DNA of 64,000 nucleotides, taken from NCBI GenBank assembly GCA_020086605.1, contig JACBWW010000008.1:15900720-15964719 (forward strand), written 5' to 3'. The position numbers and the translations under genes were made by a program. Origin of the DNA: Lanius collurio (taxonomy: Eukaryota > Chordata > Aves > Passeriformes > Laniidae). Under the pieces are notes generated by a model. It was not told the DNA's origin. It was given only the letters and a program-made list of their open reading frames with translations, and did no database searches. Shown here in pieces: positions 14,093 through 25,355 of this stretch (the stretch's first letter is position 1; each line of letters opens with the position of its first letter).

Positions 14093-16246
14093 CTTCAAGA
14101 GGCTATAGGAGAGCTCTGCTTACAAGCTTAACTTATTCTTTCCACTGAGTTAAGTTCATAACTGATAAAAATTTGGAAAAGTAATCCAAATTCCAGTGAT
14201 ATCATTTTGGAAGCAACAAAAATGCAAAACAGCCTCTCATTGAGCCTGTACATTTTCTGTGATTCTTGCAAAAGATGGGACTGCAGGCTGTACTGAAAAA
14301 AAAATTATTATAAAAGTCATCTATCCGCACAAACACCCTTTTAACTTAATTGAACCGAGAGTGAATACACAAGCAGAAAATTTTCTAGTCTGCAGGAGCT
14401 ACTGATACAAACTGCTTTTTTAAAATGAAGTGATGTATGCATGTATACAACTTCAGGTTTTGAAGTATCTTTACTTGTGCACCAATACATAAATTCACAT
14501 AACCTCACTGTAGACCAGGTTCTGGGGTATTCACAGATTCCCATTCAAATGAAAACAGGCTAAAAATTTTATATACTTGGTTTACAGATTAACCCTCATT
14601 TTTTTACTCAGCAGCTCAGAAATTGGAAACTTATATTTCTGATTCACACTTAGAAGACTCTTGCAAAAACCTGGTTAAAATTCTCAGTGGTGATAAATTT
14701 TGCCAGATTTTCTTCTCATTGGCTGTTTGCATAATACAGTGGTGCCAGACATCCTGTCCATCTCATCTTCCCACTGTTTGCCTAAAAAGTAATTCCCTTC
14801 ATTCCTTTTTGTCCATAGCCATGCCTTGTTCTTTTTTTTGTTGTACTGTTCTCTGGTAATTTAACTAATTCTGCCACTTAAAAACACCCCGATAATCCAT
14901 CCCACCCTTCTGTATTCTCATAGCTCTTCTTATTCTCCCCTTTTGGACTGAAAACTCAGAGGGACACTGATTATATCTGTATAGGAGCCATCATTTTATG
15001 ATTTGCTGCTACAAATGCCACAGACAACAGTGTGTTTTTTACTGGCACTAAGATCAAAGTTGGGTGCTGTCTCCCTCAGATCTTGACTAGTAAAACACTT
15101 AAACATGCAGAAAGCCATTTAGAGTAGAGTAGCACTCAGAGCAATTTAAGGACCTTAGATCTGACTATCCATGGCTAATTACCAGGATGGGATTTAAAGT
15201 GTGCAGATGTAAATCGAGTGTACAAAAACCTATCTGGAGTACACTGTTCACTGGTTTGAATAAATGCAACATTAAAAATCAAATAAATCCCTAAGTACCA
15301 TAAATCAAAAGTGCCATGCCTAATGTGACAGATAAAAGAGCTGTAGTAATCTTTCAAGTGTTTTTGTAAGATACATATATATATATATATGTATGTATGT
15401 ATGTATATAAAAATCACATTTTAGGCTGTTTGGAAACATGTTTTTAAGACTTCACAGCTTGTTCTTTGAAAAACTTTTCCGTTCCTCTATCCAAGTTAAG
15501 GTTACTGTGAAGCAGGGAGAAGTTTAATCCTTTTAGGCAATACAGTTTTACTTGAGCTACTTTAAGCATAGCAACTACTAATCCCCAGCATTACCATAGA
15601 CTCAAAGTATATAACCAGCATCTGATGATGAGGACTGAGCACCTACTTTAGCTCCGTGTTACTGGATATGGAAGGCAAAGCTAATTTTTAAAATATGGTG
15701 AGAAGAGAGCAGAATTGTACCTTTAGTGGGTTGAAGTGTGACTTTTGAGAAGTAAGCACTTTGTATAAGAAAACTCCACCACTCTTGCAGAAAAAAAGAA
15801 ATTAGGCCCTGGCTGGTGACAACAACTGCGTTCAAAGACAGAAGCATAGGGCATAGTTTGAGGAGACAGTAATCCTGCAACAGGTATTAAATTCTCTGAT
15901 ACCACCTTTAGTCAAATCTGACATTAAATTTTATTCAAAAGCTCAATCTGACTGATAAAAATATTTTTTATTAGATCTTTTCATCATGATTTCAAAAGGC
16001 ACTTGATATGTCTGTCATGTAGATGAACTATTTGCATGTTCTGCACAGCACATTTACCACAAAAATAAGCATTCTAGGCCCAGTCAATCATCCTCAAGAT
16101 AGAATGGTACATTTTCAGGAACTGCTGACAAAACCAAAAAAAAAGCTAGTATATATGGTTTAATGTAGAAGTTATCTAGCAGAAAACCAAGAATATTCCA
16201 TCATTATGACTGTTTGTTCAAAATTATTTTGTGTCCTAAGGCATGC
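14093..16246. other. Non-coding with a short microsatellite
   Basis: No gene or identifiable transposon is visible. The stretch holds an AT/TATG microsatellite at 15371-15408 and is otherwise ordinary AT-rich sequence. Confidence 0.5.
15371..15408. repeat. Compound (AT)n(TATG)n microsatellite
   Basis: A run of about ten AT dinucleotides passes directly into about four TATG units. It is a compound simple repeat and a likely polymorphic marker. Confidence 0.9.
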
Positions 16247-17165
16247 TGTCTTGGTTTGAAAAGACAGATGTCTGCTAAGGAAGGCAGGAGCCTCCCTTGA
16301 AATGAAGGATGCAACCCCTTTCTCTCTGAATTATTATAATTTTGACATTAAGGGGCTTTCAGGCAAAGATATAAAGAATAGGAATAACAGTTCTTTACTA
16401 AAATGCAGATATATAAACAGGCAAACAAACAACAATAACTACAGTGGTGACAACAAACAGAAGCACAAACCCAGCGCAGCCTCTCTCGGCTGTCAGGCCC
16501 TTTCCCCTCTGGTGCAGTTCCAGTCACAGCCGGCAGGGGCGCTGGCGGCTCCCGGTGAGCAGGGCAGGTGCGATGGTTCCCCCGCGGCTGCAGGGGGCGC
16601 TGTGGGGAGAGCTCGGGGAGCACGCAGTAATGGCGGCCTGGGATCCGGGAGGGGATTGAAGAAAGGCTTCACAAACCTCCCTGGGCAGCTGATCCTGGGG
16701 TCTGTCCGGGCTCTCCTGGCCAGGCAGGCTGGAGCAGCAGCAGGACCACAAATTCCGGGTGGCAGGTGAGATGTATCGAGCTGTGGAGCTGCGGTAGGAA
16801 ATCCCCGAAGGTCTCGGCAGGCAGGATGGGCAGGGCTACAGAGCAGCAAAGGCTGAGGCAGCAGGGTCTGCAGCTCAGCTCCCAGCGAGGCAGGGAAGGA
16901 CAGGTTTGGGATCCCGGGGTTTCTCCAGAAGGGAGGAAGACCAGCAGGAAGCCTGCAGTGCTGATGAGAATGGTCTCTCCCCATCTCCACACCAAGTGCC
17001 GAGTCCCAGGGCACGCCCAGGTGAAGACAGCAGCCCCAGATGGGCTCCTCCACTCTGTGGCCAGTTCTTTTGTTTCCCCCAAGTACCCAGCCATTTGTTG
17101 TCTCGGTAACATATATGGGAGAAAATTCCTCAAGAGAAAAAAAAAAAAAAAAGGAACTCCCAAAA
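16247..17165 (-). mobile_element. GC-rich LTR-like retroelement block
   Basis: The left edge is TGTCTTGGTTTGAAAAGACA at 16247-16266. Reversed, this gives an end in AAACCAAGACA, the same terminus as the LTRs ending at 25350 and 57203, so I infer minus orientation. The interior (about 16480-17060) is much richer in G+C and CpG than the surrounding DNA. A 16-17 base A run near 17138, followed by GGAACTCCC, marks a possible U3/R region or element border. I could not find a matching target duplication for the CATGC flank on the left, so the right boundary is uncertain and the block may be a fragment or a composite. Overlapping long frames here (up to 186 codons at 16493-17053, minus) follow from the GC content and contain no retroviral domain I recognise. 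Confidence 0.55.
16531..16604 (+). promoter_or_regulatory. CTCF-like motifs inside the LTR-like block
   Basis: GGCTGCAGGGGGCGCTGT at 16586-16603 contains the AGGGGGCGC core typical of vertebrate CTCF sites. A second related core, GGCAGGGGCGCTGGCGG, lies at about 16533-16549. The motif match is seen in the sequence; binding is an inference. Confidence 0.45.
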
Positions 17166-18479
17166 CGTCTGCTCTTTAATTATCCAATCCCACACCATGT
17201 TTCCAGTAACAATCTTAATTCTGTCTTTTTTATCTTCTGAATATGGGTTGTCAACAGCGATAAGAGCCTATTAAGAAGTTTGTGAAGTAAATATATAAAA
17301 CCTAGAAGCAGGTTACACAACATGAGAGAACACAGGTATTGGCTGTTTGTGTTGAAAGTCCCATGGGTGGGGAGCTTGAAAGGGTTTATAGAGCTGGCTT
17401 ATGCCTTTTCACCACCATCCTTAGTCAAATAACTCCAGCTGCAGAATTGCTGAGGTTATGTGTACTTGCATGTATGTAAATGACAGTATAAACAGAAAAG
17501 GTCTTCATCTTCCATTCTTGCCATTTAAAAAAATCCTTTGGTGAAATTAATCATTTAATCTAGTCGCCCAAAATGAGGTTTTAAGCACTTTTTGTGCTTT
17601 GCTGCCAGAAAAGATACCTAAATACATGAAGAGCAGTCTAGCAGCTCTAAAGTGTCAACATGTTTTTAGCTTCAAAGGACATCTGGAATATTTATTTTCT
17701 ACTGAAATCTACCATCTAAAATGGAAGCTTTCATATCAAAATTATTTAATTAGAAATTCTGATGAAACCAAACATATTATATCTTCCACACTTATGCATA
17801 AATCAGATGCTTGATCCCAAAAATATTTAATTTGATTAACAGAAGTAATTCCCTCACATCATCAGGGATTTTCCTCAGATGAATCACAATATTCATCTGA
17901 CTTAATTTTCACCCTTTTTGGGATCAGCCCCAATATTTTACATTTCATCCACTGTTATTATATCTCTGTTGAAAGCCATGGAGTCATATCTCATTTTCCT
18001 GCCATTTTCACAAGTATTTACCCCATCTCCATATCCTGAGGTTCAAAAATACCTTAAGGGGTTTCAATCAGAAGAAATATTGTTGTAGGCTTGACACCTT
18101 CATCTTTTTTTGTTGCCATCACATGAGAAAACAAACATGTTCCATGCTGAAATTAATCAAATTCAGCAATCTTTTGACAGTAGTGCTCTAGCATCTTCTT
18201 TCACTGCTTCATCAATCACAAATAAATCATGATGGCTGGTGAGGCACTGGAGGATCGACATGGCAGTGTGTCAATAGCTGTAACTCAAGTATTGTTGTTG
18301 CCAGGTAAATTATTAGCAGAGGGGATTGTTGACTGATCAGCAATTCCCCAGAAGTTTGGAGCCATTAGGGCACATCTTTCAAAGCCCATTGGCCTCAGAA
18401 GACTGTAACAACAGTTTAACTTTAGCAAGGACTGGGCTATCCATACCCATGTCCAGGTCCAGGCCACATTTGTTGATGG
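17166..18479. other. Non-coding, no gene recognised
   Basis: No exon or identifiable transposon. The part next to the LTR-like block (17166-17460) could still belong to that element, but I cannot show it. The rest is AT-rich with short broken frames. Confidence 0.45.
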
Positions 18480-18770
18480 GCTGTCTCTCAGCATGCAGCT
18501 GGGGAACCATCACTGAATAGACAAGTTACTAATGCAGCTCCCCAAGGATCCTATGGCCCTAGGACAGGTCACATTTTTTAATCAATGACTTGGAAAAAAC
18601 CAAAGTCATTACAGATAACATTTCCAATAGTCACAAAGACTGATGGAAGGCCAAATAAGAGAATAGGTCCTTAACCCCATGTAATTTTAATGCCCGGAAG
18701 CTAGGCACAGACAGCACATTTAATAAAGCCAAATGTAAAATCACGCAGTGTCCAAGTGATGATTGATGAC
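18480..18770 (+). pseudogene. Decayed CR1 reverse-transcriptase fragment
   Basis: Translated on the plus strand with frameshifts, this shows remnants of CR1 ORF2. Near 18534-18560 is APQGS..GP, equivalent to the (V)PQGS..GP motif of LINE reverse transcriptases, followed by FFNQ.L (the FxxxINDL region). About 150 bp further on is FNKAKCK near 18718-18745, matching the F-N-x-x-K-C-K motif. Stops and frameshifts throughout show it is long dead. The ends are vague, and homology beyond 18770 could not be followed. Confidence 0.6.
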
Positions 18771-21419
18771 TGATCTCCTCTGTGCCCATTAGCACCCCAA
18801 TGTGATTACTCGCTGTCATTTTTGGGTTGCCAACAACAGCCAGTATTGAGCCATATACACTCATACAGTTATGGAAGGTATGACTGACAGAAGATAGGTT
18901 TTTTAAGTCCTGTAGAGTCATCGAGTGAAAAGACTTCATGCACAATTGAAATACAAGGCTACTCAGCTAGAAAGAGTTCAAGGAGAGATTTATTTGGGGC
19001 CAGTCATTAGCAAGTCACATTAAGGTAATGCTGGAGCCATCAGTGCCTGGATGACCAATTAAGATGTGAAATGATCAGTTATTCAAAGGAAGGCTGATTA
19101 TGTATAATTACCCCATAATAGTTTTCCTAAACTGTTAGGAGTGTACAAAATGAGAGACCCTTGTCATGTGGCCAGGTCACACTGTTTGCCAGAAACAAAG
19201 TAGAGAAAAAATTTGGCCTTAGACTAAGCAGGGATGTATGGCTGTTCTATTTCTGATATCTGTAATTGAATTATCTGCCAGAGATTTCACATATTAATGC
19301 TTGCATTTTCTATCACCTTGGCATGCATGAAGTTAAAGACATTTCCATGATATCTGCTGAATACCCACTGGACACCCAGACATGCAGTTTCCTGGACTGT
19401 GATGATACATACTTCACAGACCCAACACCACGAAACATGACTTCTGCATTTCCACCTGGGATTATGCAATAGTTAGCAATGCAAGGAAGTTTAAAAGGGA
19501 TCCATATGAGAATAAAAATCTTCTGGTGACATTTACCAATTGACTGAGCCTTTACTGGCAGTGTAGTAGTAGAAAACATTCCTGATTCTTCTGGGAAATG
19601 TGTAGTACTACATCAAACCCCAAAGAACATAGGTGGGCAGTACCTAGAGAAATACACTTTGGGTAGCAATAATTGAGCGAGAGTTCCAAGAGCCAAAGAG
19701 AAGCATTAAATATTGAAAAACTTGGCCTATTTTTATAGACTGTGATGTGTCAATCCATTTTAACTAGACACAGAGAAGGCTCATGGGCAACTTGATTGTA
19801 CTGTGTAAGTACTCACGTGAACCACAGCAACAGGATCACAGGGAGCCTGTCAGCCCATCAGAAAAATATATGACAAGATAAAATAGCTGGAAGCTGAAGG
19901 GAGGCAGTTCAAATTGATAATAAAGTGTTGTCATTGTTTTAAATGAGGAATTATTAGTTTAGGAATGATTGCAAGGATTGGGTTTTGATATGACCTATCA
20001 CTGACAACTTTTAATTAAAGCTTCAGTGTTTTTCTGGGAGAGGCATTGCAGTTAAACAAGAATTTGTTTATTTAATAATACAGCCTATGCTGTAGGGCTC
20101 AAGCTATGTACCCACAGATTGTTCCATTCTAAACTTGCTAACTAATCTTCCATATCTTCACTTTTTCTTTTAGTTTCAAGAAAAAGGAGAAAGAGTATTT
20201 TTTTCAGTGTGGGAAATACAAATTCCAAATCTTATCTTAACAAATAACTAAAAAGTGATTGTGTTTCTGCTGTGGAATCTTGATAGTGGTTGAAGAGTAT
20301 GATCCTCAAATGCTTTGAATTTACAGGGGAGTTTATTTATTTTCTTTTCCTGAGTGAAAATGTTTCTGTTTCTGCAAAGTACCTCAGGCTTTGCTAAGAA
20401 AACTGTCATTTCTTCTTATCAGAAAACACAAGTCCATGTGGACAACCCTGCTCTGTATCCATTCCATCAGGCTTTGTTTCTCTGCTCCACTACCTTGATT
20501 TTAATGAAACCTGTCCTTGTGCTTCTGCTTGCTTTGAATTAGCTATTCTTCACCCAGTCAGGTTGATTGACTTTTTTATCTCATGACTGCCCAAGTATGG
20601 AACAAGCTTCTTTCACAGCCATCTATCCCACTTACAAATTGTTTTCTGTTTTATTTCGATTTATTCTTGTAAACACCAAAACACAAGAGACTGAAGTCTT
20701 CAAATTTTATGGTTTTACTTTATCATTTCACTTAGGAAAACACTGCTGAATTCCATGGTTATTCCCTCAAAGTAAAGACCTCTCTTTTTCATTTTACTAT
20801 TTCAACTGCTTATGCAAAGCGGGATCCACTTTGAGCTAGGATGATAATACATAATGAGGGACAGACTCTACTTTGGTTTTTTTCACTCTGTGTTATTATT
20901 GTGGAAAAATACTCTCTAACCACTCTATCACATAAAGTGTACTAGTAATTTTAGCTTAATTTAATCAACTTCACAATATGTGTTGGGGTTTGTTTGCAAA
21001 TGTGTTAAAATATTACAACTGTATAGTGTATTTAAATACTTGCAACAAATGGCAGGACTTTGATTTCTGGTAATTTTATAACTGGAGGGGGTTTTATGGT
21101 AGTAAGTACTACCTCCGCATTTTGTTTCTCATATTATGAGAGGCTCAGCTAGGATCCCTAAGAATTAATCAACATTTAAGAATGAGGATCAGGAATTTTA
21201 GTGTAAATTAATTTCTCACAATTAAAGCTAGTACACTAGATCTTCTAGCTCTTATGTCTTTATGAACTTCCATTACTGTATCAGAAATGTAGCATTTTTC
21301 ACATCCCCCGTTGTGATGTATTTTACATCCAATAACTCTCTGGAGGCATAGGACTGAAGGGAATCTTGAGATGTCGTTAAGTCTATTATTGCTTTGCTCC
21401 AGAAAGAACAATTATACTA
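18771..21419. other. Non-coding, no gene recognised
   Basis: About 2.6 kb without a recognisable exon, RNA gene or mobile element. Frames of 60-104 codons occur on both strands but none has a domain or credible splice signals. Confidence 0.5.
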
Positions 21420-22171
21420 GTGTCATTTCTGACAGGTGTTCTACTAGCCGGTTCTTAAGGACTTTAAAAGATGGAGATTCCACCAGTTCTCTAGGCAATT
21501 TATCACAGTGCTTCACTTTCCTACCAATTAAGCTACAGTTTATACCCATTACTTGTAGGCATAGAATGTGGAAGAATGGATTATTCCCTCTTTGCCAACA
21601 CCTTTTATGTATTTGAGGACTGTTTGGTTCCAGCAGTCCTTTCTTTTCCAGGTTAAATTATCCAATTTGTACAATCATTTTTCATAGATCCCAATTTTAG
21701 ACTACTGAACATTCTCATTTTTCTCTACTGAATTCTCTCTGACTGGTCCACATATAATTGGAAAATTGCTCTGAGTGAAGCCTTTAAATGCTGAATCAAT
21801 AGGAAGAATTTCTTCATGTCTTGCAGGCTACACTTGAGGTAATAAATTCCATTTGATCCCAAAGAGCTGTGGACTTCTTTTGTCAATATGACACTGTTGA
21901 ATCATGTTGAGCACGTCTACAGTTATGGCCAGTTTTAACCCCTATGTCCTTTCCTGTAGAACTGCTCTTTAAATTACTTTTAACCATCCCATACACAAAG
22001 TAGACAATGACTGCCTAATGCATGTGTACCAATTGAATAGCATCTGATTATTTTCAGATTATGTATCCAATTTGTTAAGATCCCTTTAAGTTGTTATACT
22101 ATTCTCAGTATCTTCATCCCTAGCTTGGCTCCATCTGCAAATTAAATAACCATATTCTGCATTCCATCGTC
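21420..22171 (-). pseudogene. Ancient CR1 ORF2, 3' part, minus strand
   Basis: On the minus strand this reads as the end of an old CR1/L3-like ORF2. The equivalent of the FADD catalytic region falls near 22125-22140 (ATTTGCAGATGGAGCCAAGC on the minus strand). Next come the D-L-x-K-L/W-region and, at 21430-21650, the C-terminal arm. It is heavily mutated, with many stops. The copy continues across the LTR that starts at 22172, with its upstream half at 22766-23110. A related and clearer copy lies at 29535-29765. Confidence 0.72.
22167..22171. repeat. Target-site duplication TCGTC, left copy
   Basis: TCGTC immediately precedes the LTR, and the identical TCGTC follows it at 22761-22765. A perfect 5-bp duplication fixes both element ends and fits ERVL-type integration. 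Confidence 0.9.
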
Positions 22172-22760
22172 TGTCCTGGGGTGACAGGACATCTTCGTGC
22201 TTTATATCCCAATCGTGGCTTCTGTTCCCGTGCCCTCAGTTTGTTTTGTCTTTAACCTGTCCCCTCCTCTGGCTGCTGCTGCTGCTTGGCCTTGCTTCTG
22301 CCTGCTAGCTGCTTGGCTTTGCTGCTGCTGCTTGTTTGCTGCCTGCTCGCTTTGCTAGCTTTGCTTTTTTTTCCTTATTTTCTCCTTTTTCCCCTGTTTT
22401 TGTTCTTCCCCTTCTTTCTCTCCTCCCCTCCCTGAAGACATCGGACCTGCTCCGGGCCAGGAGCTCCCCCGGAGTCTGCACTTGAGAGAAGCTTTGCACC
22501 CTCCTCGGCAGAGAGACTGCTCACCCTCTCCTGGACTGGTGAAAACATCCGTTGTCATCTCGGGCTGTTTTTGTTTCTCGTGCTGGGGAGTGTTGTTTTT
22601 TTCTTTTGCTGTTTCTTAATAAACAAGTTTTTTCCACTTCTCCTTTGAGGAAATCCCTCCCGAACCCGGTGGTGGGGGAGGGGGGAAGTTGTGGGGGATT
22701 TTTCTCCTATAAGGGGCTCCTTTGGAGATTTTTCCCCTTGATTTGTCCTAAACCAGGACA
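22172..22760 (+). mobile_element. Solo LTR nested in CR1, TSD TCGTC
   Basis: A 589-bp solo LTR beginning TGTCCTGGGGTGACAGGACA and ending CCTAAACCAGGACA, so it has canonical TG...CA ends within a longer imperfect inverted repeat. An AATAAA poly(A) signal at 22618-22623 is followed by a T-rich run and a G-rich tract (GGTGGGGGAGGGGGGAAG), which fixes plus orientation. A GCTGCTGCT-rich stretch lies at 22271-22345. The perfect TCGTC duplication and the interrupted CR1 on both sides show one clean insertion. The 5-bp duplication suggests the ERVL class. The reading frames within it (22305-22842, both strands) are non-coding LTR sequence. Confidence 0.93.
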
Positions 22761-22765
22761 TCGTC

Positions 22766-23110
22766 TAACAAAACCATGGAACAGCATATGGGTTAGAAAT
22801 AGGTACTACTCTTATCAATCCTTCTATTTTAACAGCAGCTGATTGATAAATACTCTTTCAATATTCTTTTAAATTTAATTTCTAGTTCTAGTTCTAGATT
22901 CCCAGAAGTCACCATGTTTCTTTAGCTAGCATATGACATATTCACATAGAGGATATCAAAAGTCTTCCCAAAATCAAAGTACAGTAAGTGTGTCTGTCCT
23001 TGATTATTCACATACTCTTTTCCTGCCACCGGAGGAAATTCAGCTAATAGCTTATTGAAAATATGACATATAATTGGTGTAAAACAGAATGCAAAACCTG
23101 ACTGAGTGAA
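22766..23110 (-). pseudogene. Ancient CR1 ORF2, upstream part, minus strand
   Basis: On the minus strand, residues LLYFDFGKTFDILYVNM (about 22930-22980) match the Y-x-D-F-x-K-A-F-D motif of LINE reverse transcriptases. This is the N-terminal part of the catalytic core. The distance from here to the FADD-like site at 22.13 kb, after subtracting the LTR and one duplication, is about 250 bp. That is close to the spacing expected in an intact reverse transcriptase, so the two halves are one element split by the LTR. Confidence 0.75.
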
Positions 23111-23349
23111 ATCCTTGCAATAGATTGTGATCACATACAGTATTTTTCTTCCCACAGAGGAGTTCCCTACCCCCAAAATTGGTTTTTATTTTCTGTAGAT
23201 TGTGAAGTGTCTTGGGAATCTGAACCACTTTTCATGACTTGATGAATAGCAGAGATGTTTGTGCTGCAAAGGTTTTAATTTCTCTAAAATTAAAACAAAA
23301 ATATCACTAATTGGGAAAGAAAATAGATACTAAACAATACATAGCAGAT

Positions 23350-23960
23350 GGTTTAAAATGTAAAAAACTGCTAAGGGAAGCTAAAGGTGACAGAAGACTC
23401 TGTGGATAGCAGCGCTGAGACCAATAAAAAATCGTGTCTGAAGTCTATTTTGAAAGAAATGAAAGAAATGAAAATTCTAAAAATGGTACAGGCTCATTGC
23501 ACAACAGAGATGGTAGATTTATTCACAATAGTGCAGGAGCAGAAGTGTTTATGAAATATTTCCATGCTGTATTTAAAATGGAGATCACAACAGGATGATT
23601 CTTGCACGATGAAGTACTTTCTAGCCCATTTATGACAAAGGACATTAAACAGCTACTGCATTTAATAATTTTTTTTAATATCAGGCTGGGAAAACTTGCA
23701 TCTAATTCCTCAAAGCACCATTTGAGGAACTTTCTGGCTGACTTATCTTAACACTTACTAAATTCTGGATTTCTATGAAATTTCAGAAGACTGAAAAAAT
23801 AATAACATCATGCCGATAGTCCAAGAGGGCAGGACAAATGCAGGAGAGGAAGATCTACTAAAGAAGCAACATATGGTTTTAATAGATAAAGTTTTGCAGT
23901 GTAACACATTTCCAACAGATTTATCAAAATTACTTTAAAAATATAGAGAAACCTGAAATT
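23350..23960 (+). pseudogene. Ancient CR1/L3-like ORF2 fragment, plus strand
   Basis: Plus-strand sequence resembles the linker between endonuclease and reverse transcriptase in old vertebrate CR1/L3 elements. In order I see AGACCAATAAAAAA, an AGCAGAAGTGTTTATGAAATATTTCC-like block (about 23540-23570), GACATTAAACAGCTACTGCA, and a region near 23780-23850 coding for a broken F-x-K-x-x-K-x-x-x-x-P-x-x-K-G motif. It is saturated with stops. It sits head-to-head with the minus-strand CR1 on its left, so at least two separate ancient insertions or an inversion are needed. The assignment is from memory of the family. Confidence 0.6.
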
Positions 23961-24696
23961 TTGCCCAGTTAAAACAGATGGCAGGCACTGCAGTGTTTCC
24001 AGACTCCAGCTTCAAGTTTTGAAGGAGACTCAAAATGAGTTAAAACGAAAAAAAGTAATTGAGCTGTCTGACATACTCTCTGGTAAACAATTATTCATAC
24101 TGAGCAACTTGTCACAGCTGCATCAGTTGTATGAGGTGTAGACCAGGATTAGTCAATGTGTAATTGGCAGCACTTACAATATTTTAGCAAATTAGAGAAA
24201 ATGCATATCCTCCTGCTAATCTATATTTGGTTTTGTATTGCACTCTCATGTTTATGCTTTTGTGAACATTATCATTCATCAACTGCCTTCAAGATAATGT
24301 GCTCCACATAAGCCATCATTTTGTATTATCATCAGGTTTTGTGCTCCTACCTGTACAGAGATATACAAATTTAAATTTAACTGTTATTATCAGAAACACC
24401 TGATTCTATCAGGGTTTTCATGAAAAAATCTGATGGACCAGGGAGAAGGCCTTTGTTCTCAAGAAGTCCATTGAAATGCTTCAAACCAAGACTAAAGACA
24501 TCAAAAGCAACCATTCCTGAAGCCTTGGCAATCACCTTTGATCATCTAAGATGCTCAGCTTGTTAACCTTTGAGATCAGCTCAGGACTAGACATCAGAAG
24601 TTAAAGCAAAGCCCAACACAAGTAATTTTCAAAACCAAGCACAAACAACTCAGAAACTCAAATCCAACTATTGAACATTCAGCTCAAAGGTCTTAG
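23961..24696. other. Non-coding, nothing recognised
   Basis: About 740 bp of AT-rich sequence between the old CR1 and the next LTR. I see no exon or repeat in it. Confidence 0.5.
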
Positions 24697-24701
24697 ATGA
24701 G

Positions 24702-25350
24702 TGTCTCGCCGTGACTTCATGATGCTGTATCCCCTATTGCCTGCTCTAAGCCATACATGAATCCTGTGCCTTTCTGTGCATTTGAGCTGGGTCTGAGAGA
24801 AAGGGGAAAAAAAGAGCTGAACAGTTTTGTGTTCAAGGATGCAGATACACACTCCCCTGTGGTCTGCTGCTGGGGAGCAGAGAAAGCACCTCCCTGATTT
24901 TTTCCAGCTCTCAGCTCTCTGCAGCAGGGAAGAGAGTGGCATTCTCTTGGTTTTTAGCTAGCTCATTAGCTAGTTCATTAGCTAAAGCATGGAGTTTCCT
25001 GGGACTTTGGCTTCTTCTTCTCTTCTGGACTGTTTGGTAACACCAGAACATCCCTAGGAAGCCCCACACTGCAGCCTGGAGGGGCCCAAGACTCACCCCA
25101 GCTCCAGAGAGAGCAAAGCCACACCTACAGAAAGGACTTTGAAATCCTCCCATGTCTTCTCCACAGGTAGAGGTTTTATTATTTAACATTATTCATTCTT
25201 TTTTTTTTCCGTGCCTGTGTGCACTTTGCTTGTTAAATAAATAGGGTTTTTTTCATTTTCCTCTGAGGAATTTCTTTCAGAACATGGTTCCTTCTAGCAG
25301 AGACATTCATTTGGGACATTTTTCCTCCAAATTTGTCTCAAACCAAGACA
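24702..25350 (+). mobile_element. Solo LTR, TSD ATGAG
   Basis: A 649-bp LTR that starts TGTCTCGCCGTGAC and ends GTCTCAAACCAAGACA. It is flanked by identical ATGAG at 24697-24701 and 25351-25355. AATAAA lies at 25236-25241, followed by a T-rich run and CCTCTGAGGAATTTC, matching the region after AATAAA in the 22.2-kb LTR (CTCCTTTGAGGAAATCCC), so the two LTRs are related and both plus-strand. It has an internal 12-bp tandem repeat (TTAGCTAGCTCA/TTAGCTAGTTCA/TTAGCTAAAG) at 24954-24987. No internal viral sequence remains. The minus-strand frames at 24679-25189 are antisense to the LTR and not genes. Confidence 0.93.
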
Positions 25351-25355
25351 ATGAG

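Noticed and set aside
16302..17179. Several 130-190 codon frames on both strands
   Set aside because: Overlapping frames on both strands follow from high G+C in the LTR-like block; no retroviral or host domain is visible.
22922..23176. 84-codon minus frame
   Set aside because: Its C-terminal residues match a LINE reverse-transcriptase motif; it is part of the dead CR1.
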